Assembly: GCA_016296165.1 (NCBI GenBank)
Contig: JAEDJV010000032.1
Span: 1-20,530 of the forward strand
DNA length: 20,530 nt
From: Oscillospiraceae bacterium
Lineage (GTDB): Bacteria; Bacillota; Clostridia; Oscillospirales; Ruminococcaceae
Direction: 5' to 3'
Under the pieces are notes generated by a model. That model did no database searches, had not been told where the DNA came from, and was given only the letters and a program-made list of their open reading frames with translations. Positions 8,485 to 16,517 of the stretch are shown one piece after another. Every line of letters begins with the position of its first letter. The first letter of the stretch is position 1. The position numbers were made by a program, and so were the translations under genes.

Positions 8485-9330
8485 ATGCAAAAAAACCTGA
8501 AAAAATATTTTCCTGTTTTTGTACTTCCTGCTCTTATCGCCTTTCTGATTTCTTTTTTAATTCCTTTCCTTATGGGAATATATCTTTCATTCACAGAATT
8601 TACAACGGTATCTGATGCAAGATGGACAGGATTTTCAAACTATATCAGAGCATTTACCGGAAACAGTGATTTCTTAAACGCACTGATTTTTACTGCAAAA
8701 TTTACAGTTGTATCTGTAATCAGCATAAATTTACTCGCATTTATTCTTGCCCTTACACTTACCAGAAAACTTAAGGGAACCAATATCTTCAGAACTATAT
8801 TTTTCATGCCGAATCTAATTGGCGGAATTGTTCTGGGATATATATGGCAGCTTATTATAAACGGCGTTCTTCTGAGATTCGGAGTCGATATTACTTTTGA
8901 TGCAAAATACGGTTTCTGGGGACTTGTTATTCTTATGAACTGGCAGATGATCGGATACATGATGGTCATCTACATTGCCGGGATACAGAATCTTCCCGCT
9001 GATATTACTGAGGCAGCGCGTATAGACGGTGCAAGTGATTCGCAGATACTTACCAGAATCACTCTGCCCCTCCTTATGCCTTCTGTAACAATCTGCACTT
9101 TCCTTACTCTCACTAATTCATTCAAACTTTTTGATCAGAATCTTGCACTCACAGGAGGAGCACCGGGAAAAGAAACCCAGATGCTTGCACTTGATATTTA
9201 CAATACATTCTACGGACGAGTCGGTTATGAGGGTACAGGTCAGGCCAAGGCTGTAATATTTTTTATACTTGCGGCAATTATAGCAGGTACACAGCTTCTT
9301 ATCACCAAAAGAAGGGAGTTTGAGCAATGA
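8485..9330 (+). CDS. Sugar ABC transporter permease 1 (MsmF/MalF-like)
   Basis: A 281-residue inner-membrane protein with about six hydrophobic helices, starting with a helix after MQKNLKKYF. The conserved cytoplasmic EAA loop that contacts the ATPase is clear: ITEAARIDGASDSQILTRI, followed by TLPLLMP. It pairs with the second permease to form the channel for the substrate delivered by the lipoprotein. ATG 8485 follows GGGAGAAA and lies 16 bases after the lipoprotein stop. The gene overlaps the next by four bases, showing translational coupling. Confidence 0.93.
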   Translation: MQKNLKKYFPVFVLPALIAFLISFLIPFLMGIYLSFTEFTTVSDARWTGFSNYIRAFTGNSDFLNALIFTAKFTVVSVISINLLAFILALTLTRKLKGTNIFRTIFFMPNLIGGIVLGYIWQLIINGVLLRFGVDITFDAKYGFWGLVILMNWQMIGYMMVIYIAGIQNLPADITEAARIDGASDSQILTRITLPLLMPSVTICTFLTLTNSFKLFDQNLALTGGAPGKETQMLALDIYNTFYGRVGYEGTGQAKAVIFFILAAIIAGTQLLITKRREFEQ

Positions 9331-10157
9331 CACAGAAAAAAAGCCCGTTGTTTCTCTACATCATTTTGACAGTTACTGCGATTTTGTTTATATTCCCTGT
9401 GATAATTATTCTTGTTAATTCATTTAAAAGCCAGTTTTACATCTCTGATCAGCCTTTTCGTTTGCCTGATGCAGATACATTTGTAAAATTCGAAAATTAT
9501 ATTAATGGAATAAGAAAAACTGATTTCCTGCGTGCATTTTTCTACTCGCTGATCATAACTGTCTTCTCAGTTGCAGGAATACTCTTTTTTACCTCAATGA
9601 CTGCATGGTATATTACACGTTATAAAAGCAGAACTTCAGCTTTACTCTACTATATGTTTGTATTCAGCATGATTGTACCGTTTCAGATGGTTATGTTTAC
9701 AATGTCAAAAATGGCAAATATTCTTCATCTTGATAACCCCGTTGGAATCATTATAATCTATATAGGGTTCGGATCAGGGCTTTCTGTTTTTATGTTCAGT
9801 GGTTTTATAAAAAGCATTCCTCTGGAAATTGAAGAAGCAGCAGTCATAGACGGATGTACTCCCATAAGAATATTTTTCTCAGTCATTATGCCCATACTGC
9901 GTCCTACTGCTGTAACAATTGCTATTCTTAACACAATGTGGATATGGAATGACTATCTCCTCCCCTATCTTGTCATCGGAAACAAATACAGAACCATACC
10001 GATAGCAGTCCAGTATCTTCAGGGAGGATACGGTTCACGGGACATGGGGGCACTTATGGCAATGCTGGTTCTGTCAGTTATACCAATAATTATTTTTTAT
10101 ACTGCACTCCAGAAACACATCATTGAAGGAATTGTTTCTGGTGCTGTAAAAGGATAA
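9327..10157 (+). CDS. Sugar ABC transporter permease 2 (MsmG/MalG-like)
   Basis: A 276-residue inner-membrane protein with six predicted helices and the EAA loop IEEAAVIDGCTPIRIFFSVI followed by MPILRP. The C-terminus (LQKHIIEGIVSGAVKG) is the typical ending of this CUT1 permease family. Its start overlaps the stop of permease 1 in ATGA (9327-9330), with AGGGAG just upstream. No ATP-binding subunit follows, so the transporter probably uses a shared MsmK/MsiK-type ATPase encoded elsewhere, as many Firmicute CUT1 systems do. The operon ends at the hairpin 28 bases downstream. Confidence 0.94.
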   Translation: MTQKKSPLFLYIILTVTAILFIFPVIIILVNSFKSQFYISDQPFRLPDADTFVKFENYINGIRKTDFLRAFFYSLIITVFSVAGILFFTSMTAWYITRYKSRTSALLYYMFVFSMIVPFQMVMFTMSKMANILHLDNPVGIIIIYIGFGSGLSVFMFSGFIKSIPLEIEEAAVIDGCTPIRIFFSVIMPILRPTAVTIAILNTMWIWNDYLLPYLVIGNKYRTIPIAVQYLQGGYGSRDMGALMAMLVLSVIPIIIFYTALQKHIIEGIVSGAVKG

Positions 10158-10184
10158 TTAATTTTAATAAATTCAATATAAATC

Positions 10185-10217
10185 AAAAAACCGGCATCGT
10201 TTTGATGCCGGTTTTTT
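10185..10217. terminator. Bidirectional terminator between the transporter operon and the phosphodiesterase gene
   Basis: A perfect 14-bp stem (10185-10198 with 10204-10217, GC core CCGGCATC) and a five-base loop carries six A on the left and six T on the right, so it ends transcription from both convergent operons. Confidence 0.93.
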
Positions 10218-10309
10218 GAAGTTGAAGGTGACCGCAAAATGCTTCTAAAAATTGTCCATACTTTGCATAAAGCCCCGGAACAATTACGGTCTCTGTTACA
10301 GACATTCTG

Positions 10310-12073
10310 TCACCTGTAAAGCAAAGTCTGAAGTATCTCCGCAAAACTTTTCTTATCATTTTTTCTTGATAATATTTTTCTGCATAAAACCGGATTGTCA
10401 GTTATTATGCTGTCCACATCGAGACCTTTCATACGGTTAATAAGATACTTGGTGTTTACAGTCCAGACATGGACCTCTTTTCCGGCGTTGTGGGCTGCCC
10501 TTACAAAACCCTCGTTTACAACGACATGCTTTACGCTGAAAAAGTCTGCATATTCAAGAGACGCGGCATCGCCATAGAGCATATTAGCGATATACCCTGT
10601 TCTTATCTCTGGCTGTTTTTGCTTTATATATTTCAGATACGAATAATCTGTTGAAGTGATTACACACTGCTGCTGCATATCATGGGCATTTATCAGCTCA
10701 AGGACCTTGTCAGGGAGTGTGTTTCCGGCATTGCCGCTTCTCTTGATTTCGATGTTCAGATTAATCTTACTTTTGCATGCTGTCAGAACTTCATCCAGAG
10801 TAGGAATATATGCGTCTGAAAATTTTTCATTAAAATAACTTCCTGCATCAAGTTTTGAAATATCTTCATAAGTCAAAGCATACGCATTTCTGTTTGAACC
10901 GGTTGTTCTTCTTAAACTGGTGTCATGAAGCAGAAATACCACACCGTCTGATGACATCTGAACATCTATCTCGATATAATCTGCACCTGATTCAATTGCA
11001 TAATCAACACCATACATGGTGTTTTCAGGAACAAATTTTGCACCGCCTCTGTGTGCTGTAACTGTTGTACTAATAAGAATATCCTCCAGTAACTGCGAAC
11101 CGTTAATCATATATTCCGCCAGCGAATTCATATCCGCAGCAGTGATTATAAATATTAAAACGGAAACGCATAGTCTTTTAATTTTTTTTCTTTTATCCTT
11201 TATCGGAACAGCAACTGCATTTCTATCCGTTTTATTTGTAATAATTACAAACGTAAGAACAGTATTCATAATTACCCCGAAGGCTCCGGCAATGAATGCA
11301 AGAAAATAATATATATTATTCTCAAACTTAATTAACTGTGAAAAAGCAGTCTGCTTGTCCCCTGTAAATCTTAGAATTACCGCTGCAAAAAATACAAGCA
11401 AAAGGAAAAGTAAAATCAGCATTAATCCCAGGGAAACATTTAAAATTACAAGATACCCCGCACTTCTGAAAAAATCCTTCTTATTACGCCTGCCGGAAAC
11501 AGTACTTCCGAAACTTCTCAATACAAAAGCTGCTGCCAGAACAGAAATCACCGAAGCAATAACTCCGATAAAAATCTCCGGCACACCTTTGAAAAAATAT
11601 TTTATGCAGTTTTCGAGAATATCTATTTTGTGGAACAGTACTATGATCATATGAAAATTAATTAAAGGAAAAATCGCTGTCATCTGCAACCAGATTTTTG
11701 CCCGGTGTTTTCGGCAAACACTTTTGACAAGTGAAAATCCGTCGATAAACATATCAGAAATATGAACCCGTTTCCCGTCAGAATAATTCCGGCAGCACGC
11801 CCATATACAGCATACCTCATAAAATGATATGCATATAAATACTATGAGAGAAACTGCAGTCGAAGCAACCAAAAAAGGACTCTTCAGAAACTTTGATATA
11901 TTTTTGGATGTGATATAAAGAATACCGGCATGATCAGTAACACTATCCATTACTCTCAGTATAAGCGGAAAAAAAAGAATGAAAGCAGAAATTTTATAGA
12001 CAAATTCAAATCCTAAAAGCTGAAAAAAATTACCCTTTATTATTTTCCCTATATATCTCCATTTTTTTTTCAA
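10310..12073 (-). CDS. Membrane-anchored glycerophosphodiester phosphodiesterase
   Basis: The 587-residue protein has an N-terminal membrane part (residues 1-320, about seven or eight hydrophobic segments) resembling the GDPD membrane domain, then a C-terminal catalytic domain at 335-580. The phosphodiesterase residues are present: H341-R342 in AHRGG, E350-N351 (PENT), E368 and D370 (YIEIDVQ), H383-D384 (LLHDTSLRRTTG). It would cleave glycerophosphodiesters, or lipids bearing that head group, to glycerol 3-phosphate and an alcohol at the membrane. The start is TTG at 12073: it has AAGGGGG six bases upstream, and the next in-frame ATG (residue 42) would cut into the first hydrophobic segment. 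The gene is convergent with the transporter operon and shares its terminator. Substrate is unknown. Confidence 0.9.
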   Translation of the reverse strand: MKKKWRYIGKIIKGNFFQLLGFEFVYKISAFILFFPLILRVMDSVTDHAGILYITSKNISKFLKSPFLVASTAVSLIVFICISFYEVCCIWACCRNYSDGKRVHISDMFIDGFSLVKSVCRKHRAKIWLQMTAIFPLINFHMIIVLFHKIDILENCIKYFFKGVPEIFIGVIASVISVLAAAFVLRSFGSTVSGRRNKKDFFRSAGYLVILNVSLGLMLILLFLLLVFFAAVILRFTGDKQTAFSQLIKFENNIYYFLAFIAGAFGVIMNTVLTFVIITNKTDRNAVAVPIKDKRKKIKRLCVSVLIFIITAADMNSLAEYMINGSQLLEDILISTTVTAHRGGAKFVPENTMYGVDYAIESGADYIEIDVQMSSDGVVFLLHDTSLRRTTGSNRNAYALTYEDISKLDAGSYFNEKFSDAYIPTLDEVLTACKSKINLNIEIKRSGNAGNTLPDKVLELINAHDMQQQCVITSTDYSYLKYIKQKQPEIRTGYIANMLYGDAASLEYADFFSVKHVVVNEGFVRAAHNAGKEVHVWTVNTKYLINRMKGLDVDSIITDNPVLCRKILSRKNDKKSFAEILQTLLYR

Positions 12074-12120
12074 AGAAAGCCCCCTTCACGAATTTGAATA
12101 TTTTATTTAACATATCATTA

Positions 12121-12149
12121 ATTATATCATACAAAAATAACAAAATCAA
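12121..12149 (-). promoter_or_regulatory. Strong sigma-A promoter of the phosphodiesterase gene
   Basis: On the minus strand TTGATT (complement of 12144-12149), a 17-base spacer and TATAAT (complement of 12121-12126) with an extended TG lie about 48 bases before the TTG start. The -10 context TATGATATAATTAA is almost the same as that before carB. Confidence 0.7.
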
Positions 12150-12227
12150 TTTTTATTAAATATTTTTCAAAATACCTAAAAGCACTGCGCAGACTTTATA
12201 AAAGAACATGAAAATGAGGCGTATACT

Positions 12228-12353
12228 ATGATGGACACTCTTTTTAATCTGGAACGCATTACTGAGATTCATGAAAAGAATCTTGTATGGGAAGGTTACA
12301 ATAACGGGTTTGCTGAAGTTATGCATGGTGGGTCAGATATTTGTATACTCTAA
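12228..12353 (+). CDS. Possible 41-residue small protein, unknown function
   Basis: ATG 12228 (or the next codon, ATG 12231) follows GAGG at 12216-12219 by eight bases, and the frame runs to TAA 12351. The product (MMDTLFNLERITEIHEKNLV, then WEGYNNGFAEVMHGGSDICI and L) is soluble and not recognised. A terminator-like hairpin begins eight bases after the stop, so the ORF has a ribosome site and an end signal like a real transcription unit. A weak -10 (TATAAA, 12197-12202) lies upstream without a good -35. It may be a genuine small gene or the 5' stub of a lost longer gene. Confidence 0.4.
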   Translation: MMDTLFNLERITEIHEKNLVWEGYNNGFAEVMHGGSDICIL

Positions 12354-12361
12354 TTACAAAG

Positions 12362-12417
12362 GGCTGCGCTAACTACTATCAATTCTTCAGTAGTTAACAC
12401 AGCCGCACATTTTTTTG
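12362..12417 (+). terminator. Hairpin with T-run after the 41-codon ORF
   Basis: Arms 12362-12377 and 12389-12404 form a 16-bp stem with two C-A mismatches and an 11-base loop, followed after GCACA by seven T. On the complementary strand the two mismatches become G-U pairs. It reads best as a plus-strand terminator. Confidence 0.65.
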
Positions 12418-12438
12418 TATATTTGTCAAGGTTTTTTG

Positions 12439-12481
12439 AAAAAAATTGAGTTAGACCCCCCTTGACATGGAAATCTAACTC
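12439..12481 (-). terminator. Terminator-like hairpin downstream of the 63-codon membrane protein
   Basis: On the minus strand GAGTTAGA (complement of 12474-12481) pairs with TCTAACTC (complement of 12448-12455) around an 18-base loop containing six G, followed by AATTTTTTT. It lies 61 bases after the stop of the small membrane protein gene. The stem is short and the loop long, so it is only moderately convincing. Confidence 0.5.
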
Positions 12482-12541
12482 TTATTAACTAAATGACATT
12501 GCCCCTGAACAGTAACGATAATCTCAGTTACCTACACCTAA

Positions 12542-12733
12542 TCATACCTTTATGATACAGCTAGACACAAAGAATCCCAATAACATGATTATTGCAATTC
12601 CCAATAATATAAGTACTGAACTAAAAATCGGACGATCAGAAAACATTTCTTTTATTTCTTTACGTTTGATGAACGCACATACAATAATTGTTATTACAGC
12701 AATTATCGGCATTACCCGTTTTAATACATCCAT
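12542..12733 (-). CDS. Small two-helix membrane protein (63 aa), unknown function
   Basis: ATG 12733 is preceded by a full GGAGG seven bases upstream, the best ribosome site in this stretch. The product has a hydrophobic helix at about 5-22 (VLKRVMPIIAVITIIVCAFI), a charged turn KRKEIKEMFSDR, and a second helix at about 36-60 (FSSVLILLGIAIIMLLGFFV then SSCIIKV). It should be a hairpin in the membrane. No family is recognised. Weak promoter elements lie upstream and a terminator-like hairpin downstream, so it appears to be a stand-alone unit. Possible roles include a small membrane stress protein or a hydrophobic toxin-like peptide, but nothing in the sequence decides this. Confidence 0.7.
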   Translation of the reverse strand: MDVLKRVMPIIAVITIIVCAFIKRKEIKEMFSDRPIFSSVLILLGIAIIMLLGFFVSSCIIKV

Positions 12734-12793
12734 AGAAGTTCCTCCGTTAATTACCCTGAGTTCCCGAGAACTTTTTAGTCTACATTTTCATGA

Positions 12794-13001
12794 CTATCGT
12801 TGTATAGTTACAGGACACTGAATGTTAAATGTTTTATACGCTTCATTCATTTTCTTAGCAGGTTCTGTTGCTACAAATTCATTGTCATATACAATTGCAT
12901 GCTGTTCATGTAAATTCATTTACTTTTAGCTCAGCTATGGTTCTTGTTACAGTAATGACATCAATAAAATTTCCGGCGAAATATCTAAAAAACAATGGCA
13001 T
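12794..13001 (-). pseudogene. Possible frameshifted remnant of a small gene
   Basis: Two short minus-strand frames overlap at 12906-12919 in different registers. The first (13001-12906, 31 residues) reads MPLFFRYFAGNFIDVITVTR and on through TIAELKVNEFT. The second (12919-12794, 41 residues) reads MNLHEQHAIVYDNEFVATEP and on through AKKMNEAYKTFNIQCPVTIQR. Both have protein-like composition; neither has a good ribosome site, and the second has a stop codon immediately before its ATG. A single-base change near 12912 would join them into one protein of about 70 residues. This is suggestive, not proven; no family is recognised. Confidence 0.3.
12801..12828 (-). promoter_or_regulatory. Possible promoter of the 63-codon membrane protein
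   Basis: On the minus strand TTAACA (complement of 12823-12828) is followed after 16 bases by TATACA (complement of 12801-12806), about 68 bases before the ATG. Both hexamers match the consensus only in part. Confidence 0.3.
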
Positions 13002-13266
13002 TCCCGTATGTTACTGAACAACATAAATCAGTCTCAGTCCTCGCTGGCTACAACAAATTATATATTTATGTGATGAATAATCATTAATTATAACTTATCA
13101 CAGCAAATATTATATCACAAATATAAAATAATTGTCAATATACAAACACACAAAAAAAACAATAAATAATTAGTTCATATTCTCTTGATTTCTACACAAA
13201 TATACACTTCATGTTTATTTTAAAAAAACACATAAAAGCACTATCAAAAGTTACTACTTACGGGTT
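13002..13266. other. AT-rich intergenic stretch with no recognisable gene
   Basis: This stretch is very AT-rich, with A-tracts around 13150 and 13220. No frame with a ribosome site, no convincing promoter and no repeat beyond short AT runs was seen. Confidence 0.6.
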
Positions 13267-13536
13267 AGCCAGCCGTGTGTATAGGACTGGCTCATGCTTT
13301 TTTCTTTTAAAATTGTAATAGCCGCTTCAATTGAGGCAGCTATTCAGGATCCCAGTATGCATGTGATTCATATGCATATGTTATTCCGCTTCTTTTGTCG
13401 TACTGTTTAATTTTACTGAAGCGGACTAACATCTTCACAATTTGTGCAAATGTTTTCAATAGTAATTGGCGACTCTAATGAGACGCCAATTTCCATTTTA
13501 AAAAAAGACAGGTGGCAGATTCTTATCTGCTATCTG
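13267..13536. other. Cluster of six hairpins, candidate structured RNA
   Basis: Six inverted repeats nearly tile 270 bases: AGCCAG/CTGGCT (13267-13292) followed by T6; a 12-bp imperfect stem at 13317-13344 with loop AATT; TATGCAT/ATGCATA (13356-13378); TCCGCTTC/GAAGCGGA (13385-13425); AATTGGCG/CGCCAATT with an inner CTC/GAG and loop TAAT (13464-13491); and a 12-bp stem with two G-T pairs and loop TCTT (13509-13536). No protein-coding frame fits. The glgA promoter lies downstream of all six, so they are not an obvious glgA leader. It could be a non-coding RNA, a set of terminators, or the remains of a mobile element. No known RNA family was recognised. Confidence 0.4.
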
Positions 13537-13594
13537 GCAAACCAGTGAATAGTTAATATCAAAAATTTCACTTCATTATTGTATGATTATTCAA

Positions 13595-13623
13595 TTGTTT
13601 TATTTTTGATAATATGCTACAAT
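13595..13623 (+). promoter_or_regulatory. Sigma-A promoter of glgA
   Basis: TTGTTT (13595-13600), a 17-base spacer and TACAAT (13618-13623) with an extended TG (TGCTACAAT) lie about 60 bases before the glgA ATG. Confidence 0.65.
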
Positions 13624-13681
13624 AGTTAAAAGGATATTTTTACTTTATCGTAATATTCACAAACAATGAAAGGAAACAGAT

Positions 13682-15133
13682 ATGAAGAAGATTCTTTTTG
13701 CAGCATCTGAATGTGTGCCATTTATAAAAACAGGCGGTCTTGCAGACGTTGTTGGTACTCTTCCAAAAACATTTGACCGTTCAAAATATGAAGTAGCAGT
13801 TATTATACCTTACTACACTTTTATTCCACAGGAATACAGAAATAAATTTCAGTATATTCATCATTTTTACATGGATTATGGCAAGAGAAAGGGTAATTTC
13901 CATGTAGGAATCATGAAATACGAAATAGACGGCATTACATATTATTTTGTAGATAACGAATATTATTTCGGCGGTGACCGTCCTTACTCGGATCCGAAGT
14001 TTGATATCGAACGTTTTACTTTTTTCTGTAAGGCGGTTCTTGCTATTATGCCTGTTATCAACTTCAAGCCGGATATAATTCACTGTCATGACTGGCAGTC
14101 TGCCATGATTCCTGTATTTCTGCGTTCAATTTATGCAGAAAATCCATTCTACTTCGGAACAAAGACGATAATGACAATTCACAATCTTAAGTTTCAGGGT
14201 ATCTGGGATATCAAAACTTTTGAATACAATACCGATCTTCCTCCTTATATGTTCACACCTGACAAGCTTGAATTCAAAAAGGATGCAAACATGCTCAAGG
14301 GCGGTATGGTATATGCCGACTATATCACAACAGTAAGTGAAACCTATGCCGGTGAAATTCAGAACAGTTACTACGGCGAAGGACTCGAAGGCCTGCTCAG
14401 AGCAAGAAATAATTCTCTCTGCGGTATTATAAACGGTATTGATTACAGCATCTACAATCCGGAAACTGATAACGAGATTTTCAAAAAATATTCTGCAGCC
14501 GATTTTCGCAAGGGTAAAGATGCAAACAAGATGGAACTCCAGCGTGAACTCGGACTACCGGTTGACAAAAACAAGTTCATGATTGCGATTATATCAAGAT
14601 TAACCGACCAGAAAGGTCTTGATCTTGTAAACTGGGTTCTCGACAGAATAATAGACGATAACACACAGCTTGTTGTTCTTGGAACAGGCGAACAGCGATA
14701 TGAAAATACCTTCAGACACTATCAGGGGATTCGTCCTGACAAAGTGTCGGCAAATATTTTCTTCTCGGAAAATCGTGCGCACAAGATATATGCCGCTGCT
14801 GACGCTATGCTTGTTCCTTCACGTTTCGAGCCATGCGGCCTTACACAGCTTATCTCACTAAAGTACGGCACAGTTCCAATTGTAAGAGAAACAGGTGGTC
14901 TCAAGGATAGTGTTGAGCCGTATAACGAATACTACAACACCGGTACGGGATTTTCATTCAGCAACTACAACGCTGACGAGATGCTCGGTATAATAAACTA
15001 TGCCAAACATGTATATTATGACATGCCGAAGGGATGGTCAGATATCGTAAAACGAGGAATGAAAGCTAACTTCTCATGGGACAGTTCGGCACGCAAGTAC
15101 GAACAGCTGTACGACAAAGTACTTGGCTGGTAA
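13682..15133 (+). CDS. glgA: Glycogen synthase (ADP-glucose type, GT5)
   Basis: GlgA extends alpha-1,4-glucan chains from ADP-glucose in the cytoplasm. The 483-residue length is typical. The N-terminal half carries the ADP-glucose-binding motif K16-TGGLADV near the start (ECVPFIKTGGLADVVGTLPK) and IIHCHDWQS. The C-terminal Rossmann half has AIISRLTDQKGLDL and the signature PSRFEPCGLTQLISLKYGT, then RETGGLKDSV with the catalytic-region glutamate. ATG 13682 follows AAAGGAAA by eight bases. The gene stands alone: glgC, glgB and glgP are not in the window. A terminator follows 17 bases after the stop. Confidence 0.96.
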   Translation: MKKILFAASECVPFIKTGGLADVVGTLPKTFDRSKYEVAVIIPYYTFIPQEYRNKFQYIHHFYMDYGKRKGNFHVGIMKYEIDGITYYFVDNEYYFGGDRPYSDPKFDIERFTFFCKAVLAIMPVINFKPDIIHCHDWQSAMIPVFLRSIYAENPFYFGTKTIMTIHNLKFQGIWDIKTFEYNTDLPPYMFTPDKLEFKKDANMLKGGMVYADYITTVSETYAGEIQNSYYGEGLEGLLRARNNSLCGIINGIDYSIYNPETDNEIFKKYSAADFRKGKDANKMELQRELGLPVDKNKFMIAIISRLTDQKGLDLVNWVLDRIIDDNTQLVVLGTGEQRYENTFRHYQGIRPDKVSANIFFSENRAHKIYAAADAMLVPSRFEPCGLTQLISLKYGTVPIVRETGGLKDSVEPYNEYYNTGTGFSFSNYNADEMLGIINYAKHVYYDMPKGWSDIVKRGMKANFSWDSSARKYEQLYDKVLGW

Positions 15134-15150
15134 TAAGACAATAAAAATTA

Positions 15151-15188
15151 AAATCCATTATCAGAGTTTTTCTTCTGGTAATGGATTT
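15151..15188. terminator. Bidirectional terminator between glgA and the histidine kinase gene
   Basis: A 14-bp stem (15151-15164 with 15175-15188, one T-G pair) and a ten-base loop is flanked by a T-rich tract on the right and A-rich on the left. It ends both convergent units; the kinase stop codon is six bases to the right. Confidence 0.85.
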
Positions 15189-15193
15189 ATTTA

Positions 15194-16513
15194 TTATTCT
15201 GTTTTTTCTTCCACGTCTTCAGATTCAACTGCAGGGAGATATACAGTAAAACGTGTTCCTGCCTCAACAAAGCTTACAAGTTTAAAGTATCCTTTGTGTC
15301 TGTCAACGATCCATCTGGCTATCGAAAGGCCAAGACCTGTTCCGCCTGTTTTTCTGTTTCTTGCATCATCAGATCTGTAAAATCTCTCAAAAACCTTCGG
15401 AATATCTTCTGCCGGGATTCCAATACCTGTGTCCTGAACTTCAAAAGCCGGAATATTCTCCTCACTTACAAAAGCAGAGAAAATAATATCATTACCATCA
15501 GGTGTATATTTTACTGCATTGTCAGCAAGTATCCTTGCAGTCTGTTTGAGCATAGAGTAGTCACCGTATGCGGTAACTTCGCTTTCTGTATTTTTCAGTA
15601 TGAAGTGATGTTTATCATCAACCATACTGTACTCGTCGTATATCTCTTTCATCATGGCTGAAAGACTTATCGTTTCCAGACACAACTGATTTTTTCCGTT
15701 ATCACCTCTTGCAAGGAACAGCAGCTGCTCGACCAGCCTGCTCATATTCTCAGATTCGGTCTTTATCGCAGCTATGGATTCATCAAGAACTTTTTCATCC
15801 TCCTTACCCCAGCGGTCAAGCATATTTGCATAACCCTGAATAACGGATATAGGTGTCCTGAGTTCGTGCGAGGCATCTGAAACGAACCTCGCCTGCTGTA
15901 TATATGACCTTCTCATTCTGTCAATAAGATTATTTATGGCAGATTCTATTCCCTGAAGTTCTGTATTGCCTGTTGATACCCTGCAATCTGTATTGCTGGC
16001 ATCTATCCTCTCAAGGGCCTCTTCAAGATCCTGAAATCTGTCTCCTTCAAAATCTGCAGAACTTATCATCTGTGCAGTAGCTGCCAGACGGTCAAGCGGA
16101 CCGAGTTTCCTTCTTACCCGCTTTCCCCCTCCGGCAAATCCGGAAAAAACAAAATACAGCTCAACTATAAACATGACTGCAAGAATTAATGCAGTTTCAA
16201 GAAACATAGCCTGTGCTGAGATCTCTTCGGTAACTCCGGGAATAACATAATACAGACTTTTTACAAATCCTGCAAAACCTTCTGACGTATCAAAAATAAA
16301 TTCACCGGTCATTTTAACTCTCTCAAGATCCGGCAGTTCCTTTATTCCTAAAGCATCAGCCTCAGTAAAAAATCTCCAGAGCTGAATTTTTATCACAACA
16401 AAAATAACATCAAGCAAAAAGAAGATATACATCGACCTGAGATTGAAATCAGCTGATATCTTTCTTGCTATCGATCTCATCTTCACTGTGCCCTTTTTAT
16501 TTTTTTCATTCAT
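15194..16513 (-). CDS. Membrane sensor histidine kinase
   Basis: The 439-residue protein has two membrane helices (about 28-46 and 105-126) bracketing a 58-residue extracytoplasmic loop, then a HAMP-like linker, the dimerisation and phospho-acceptor domain with H216 in VSDASHELRTPISVIQGYAN, and a C-terminal ATPase domain with N box (ILADNAVKYTPDG), G1 (DTGIGIP), F box (FERFYRSD) and G2 (GGTGLGLSIA). All catalytic motifs are intact. It should autophosphorylate in response to an envelope signal and pass phosphate to the response regulator encoded four bases upstream. AAGGGAA lies before ATG 16513. The build resembles ArlS/CssS-type kinases of Firmicutes; the signal is unknown. Confidence 0.94.
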   Translation of the reverse strand: MNEKNKKGTVKMRSIARKISADFNLRSMYIFFLLDVIFVVIKIQLWRFFTEADALGIKELPDLERVKMTGEFIFDTSEGFAGFVKSLYYVIPGVTEEISAQAMFLETALILAVMFIVELYFVFSGFAGGGKRVRRKLGPLDRLAATAQMISSADFEGDRFQDLEEALERIDASNTDCRVSTGNTELQGIESAINNLIDRMRRSYIQQARFVSDASHELRTPISVIQGYANMLDRWGKEDEKVLDESIAAIKTESENMSRLVEQLLFLARGDNGKNQLCLETISLSAMMKEIYDEYSMVDDKHHFILKNTESEVTAYGDYSMLKQTARILADNAVKYTPDGNDIIFSAFVSEENIPAFEVQDTGIGIPAEDIPKVFERFYRSDDARNRKTGGTGLGLSIARWIVDRHKGYFKLVSFVEAGTRFTVYLPAVESEDVEEKTE

Positions 16514-16517
16514 ATGA

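Noticed and set aside
12439..12481. Inverted repeat as the end of an insertion sequence
   Set aside because: No transposase, matching second end or target duplication was found nearby; a minus-strand terminator explains it more simply.
13267..13308. tRNA-like or other known RNA gene near the first hairpin
   Set aside because: There is no cloverleaf, anticodon arm or CCA-type end, and no other known RNA family could be recognised by eye.
13317..13536. CRISPR-like repeat array
   Set aside because: The hairpins differ from each other in sequence and spacing; there is no repeated unit with unique spacers and no cas gene.
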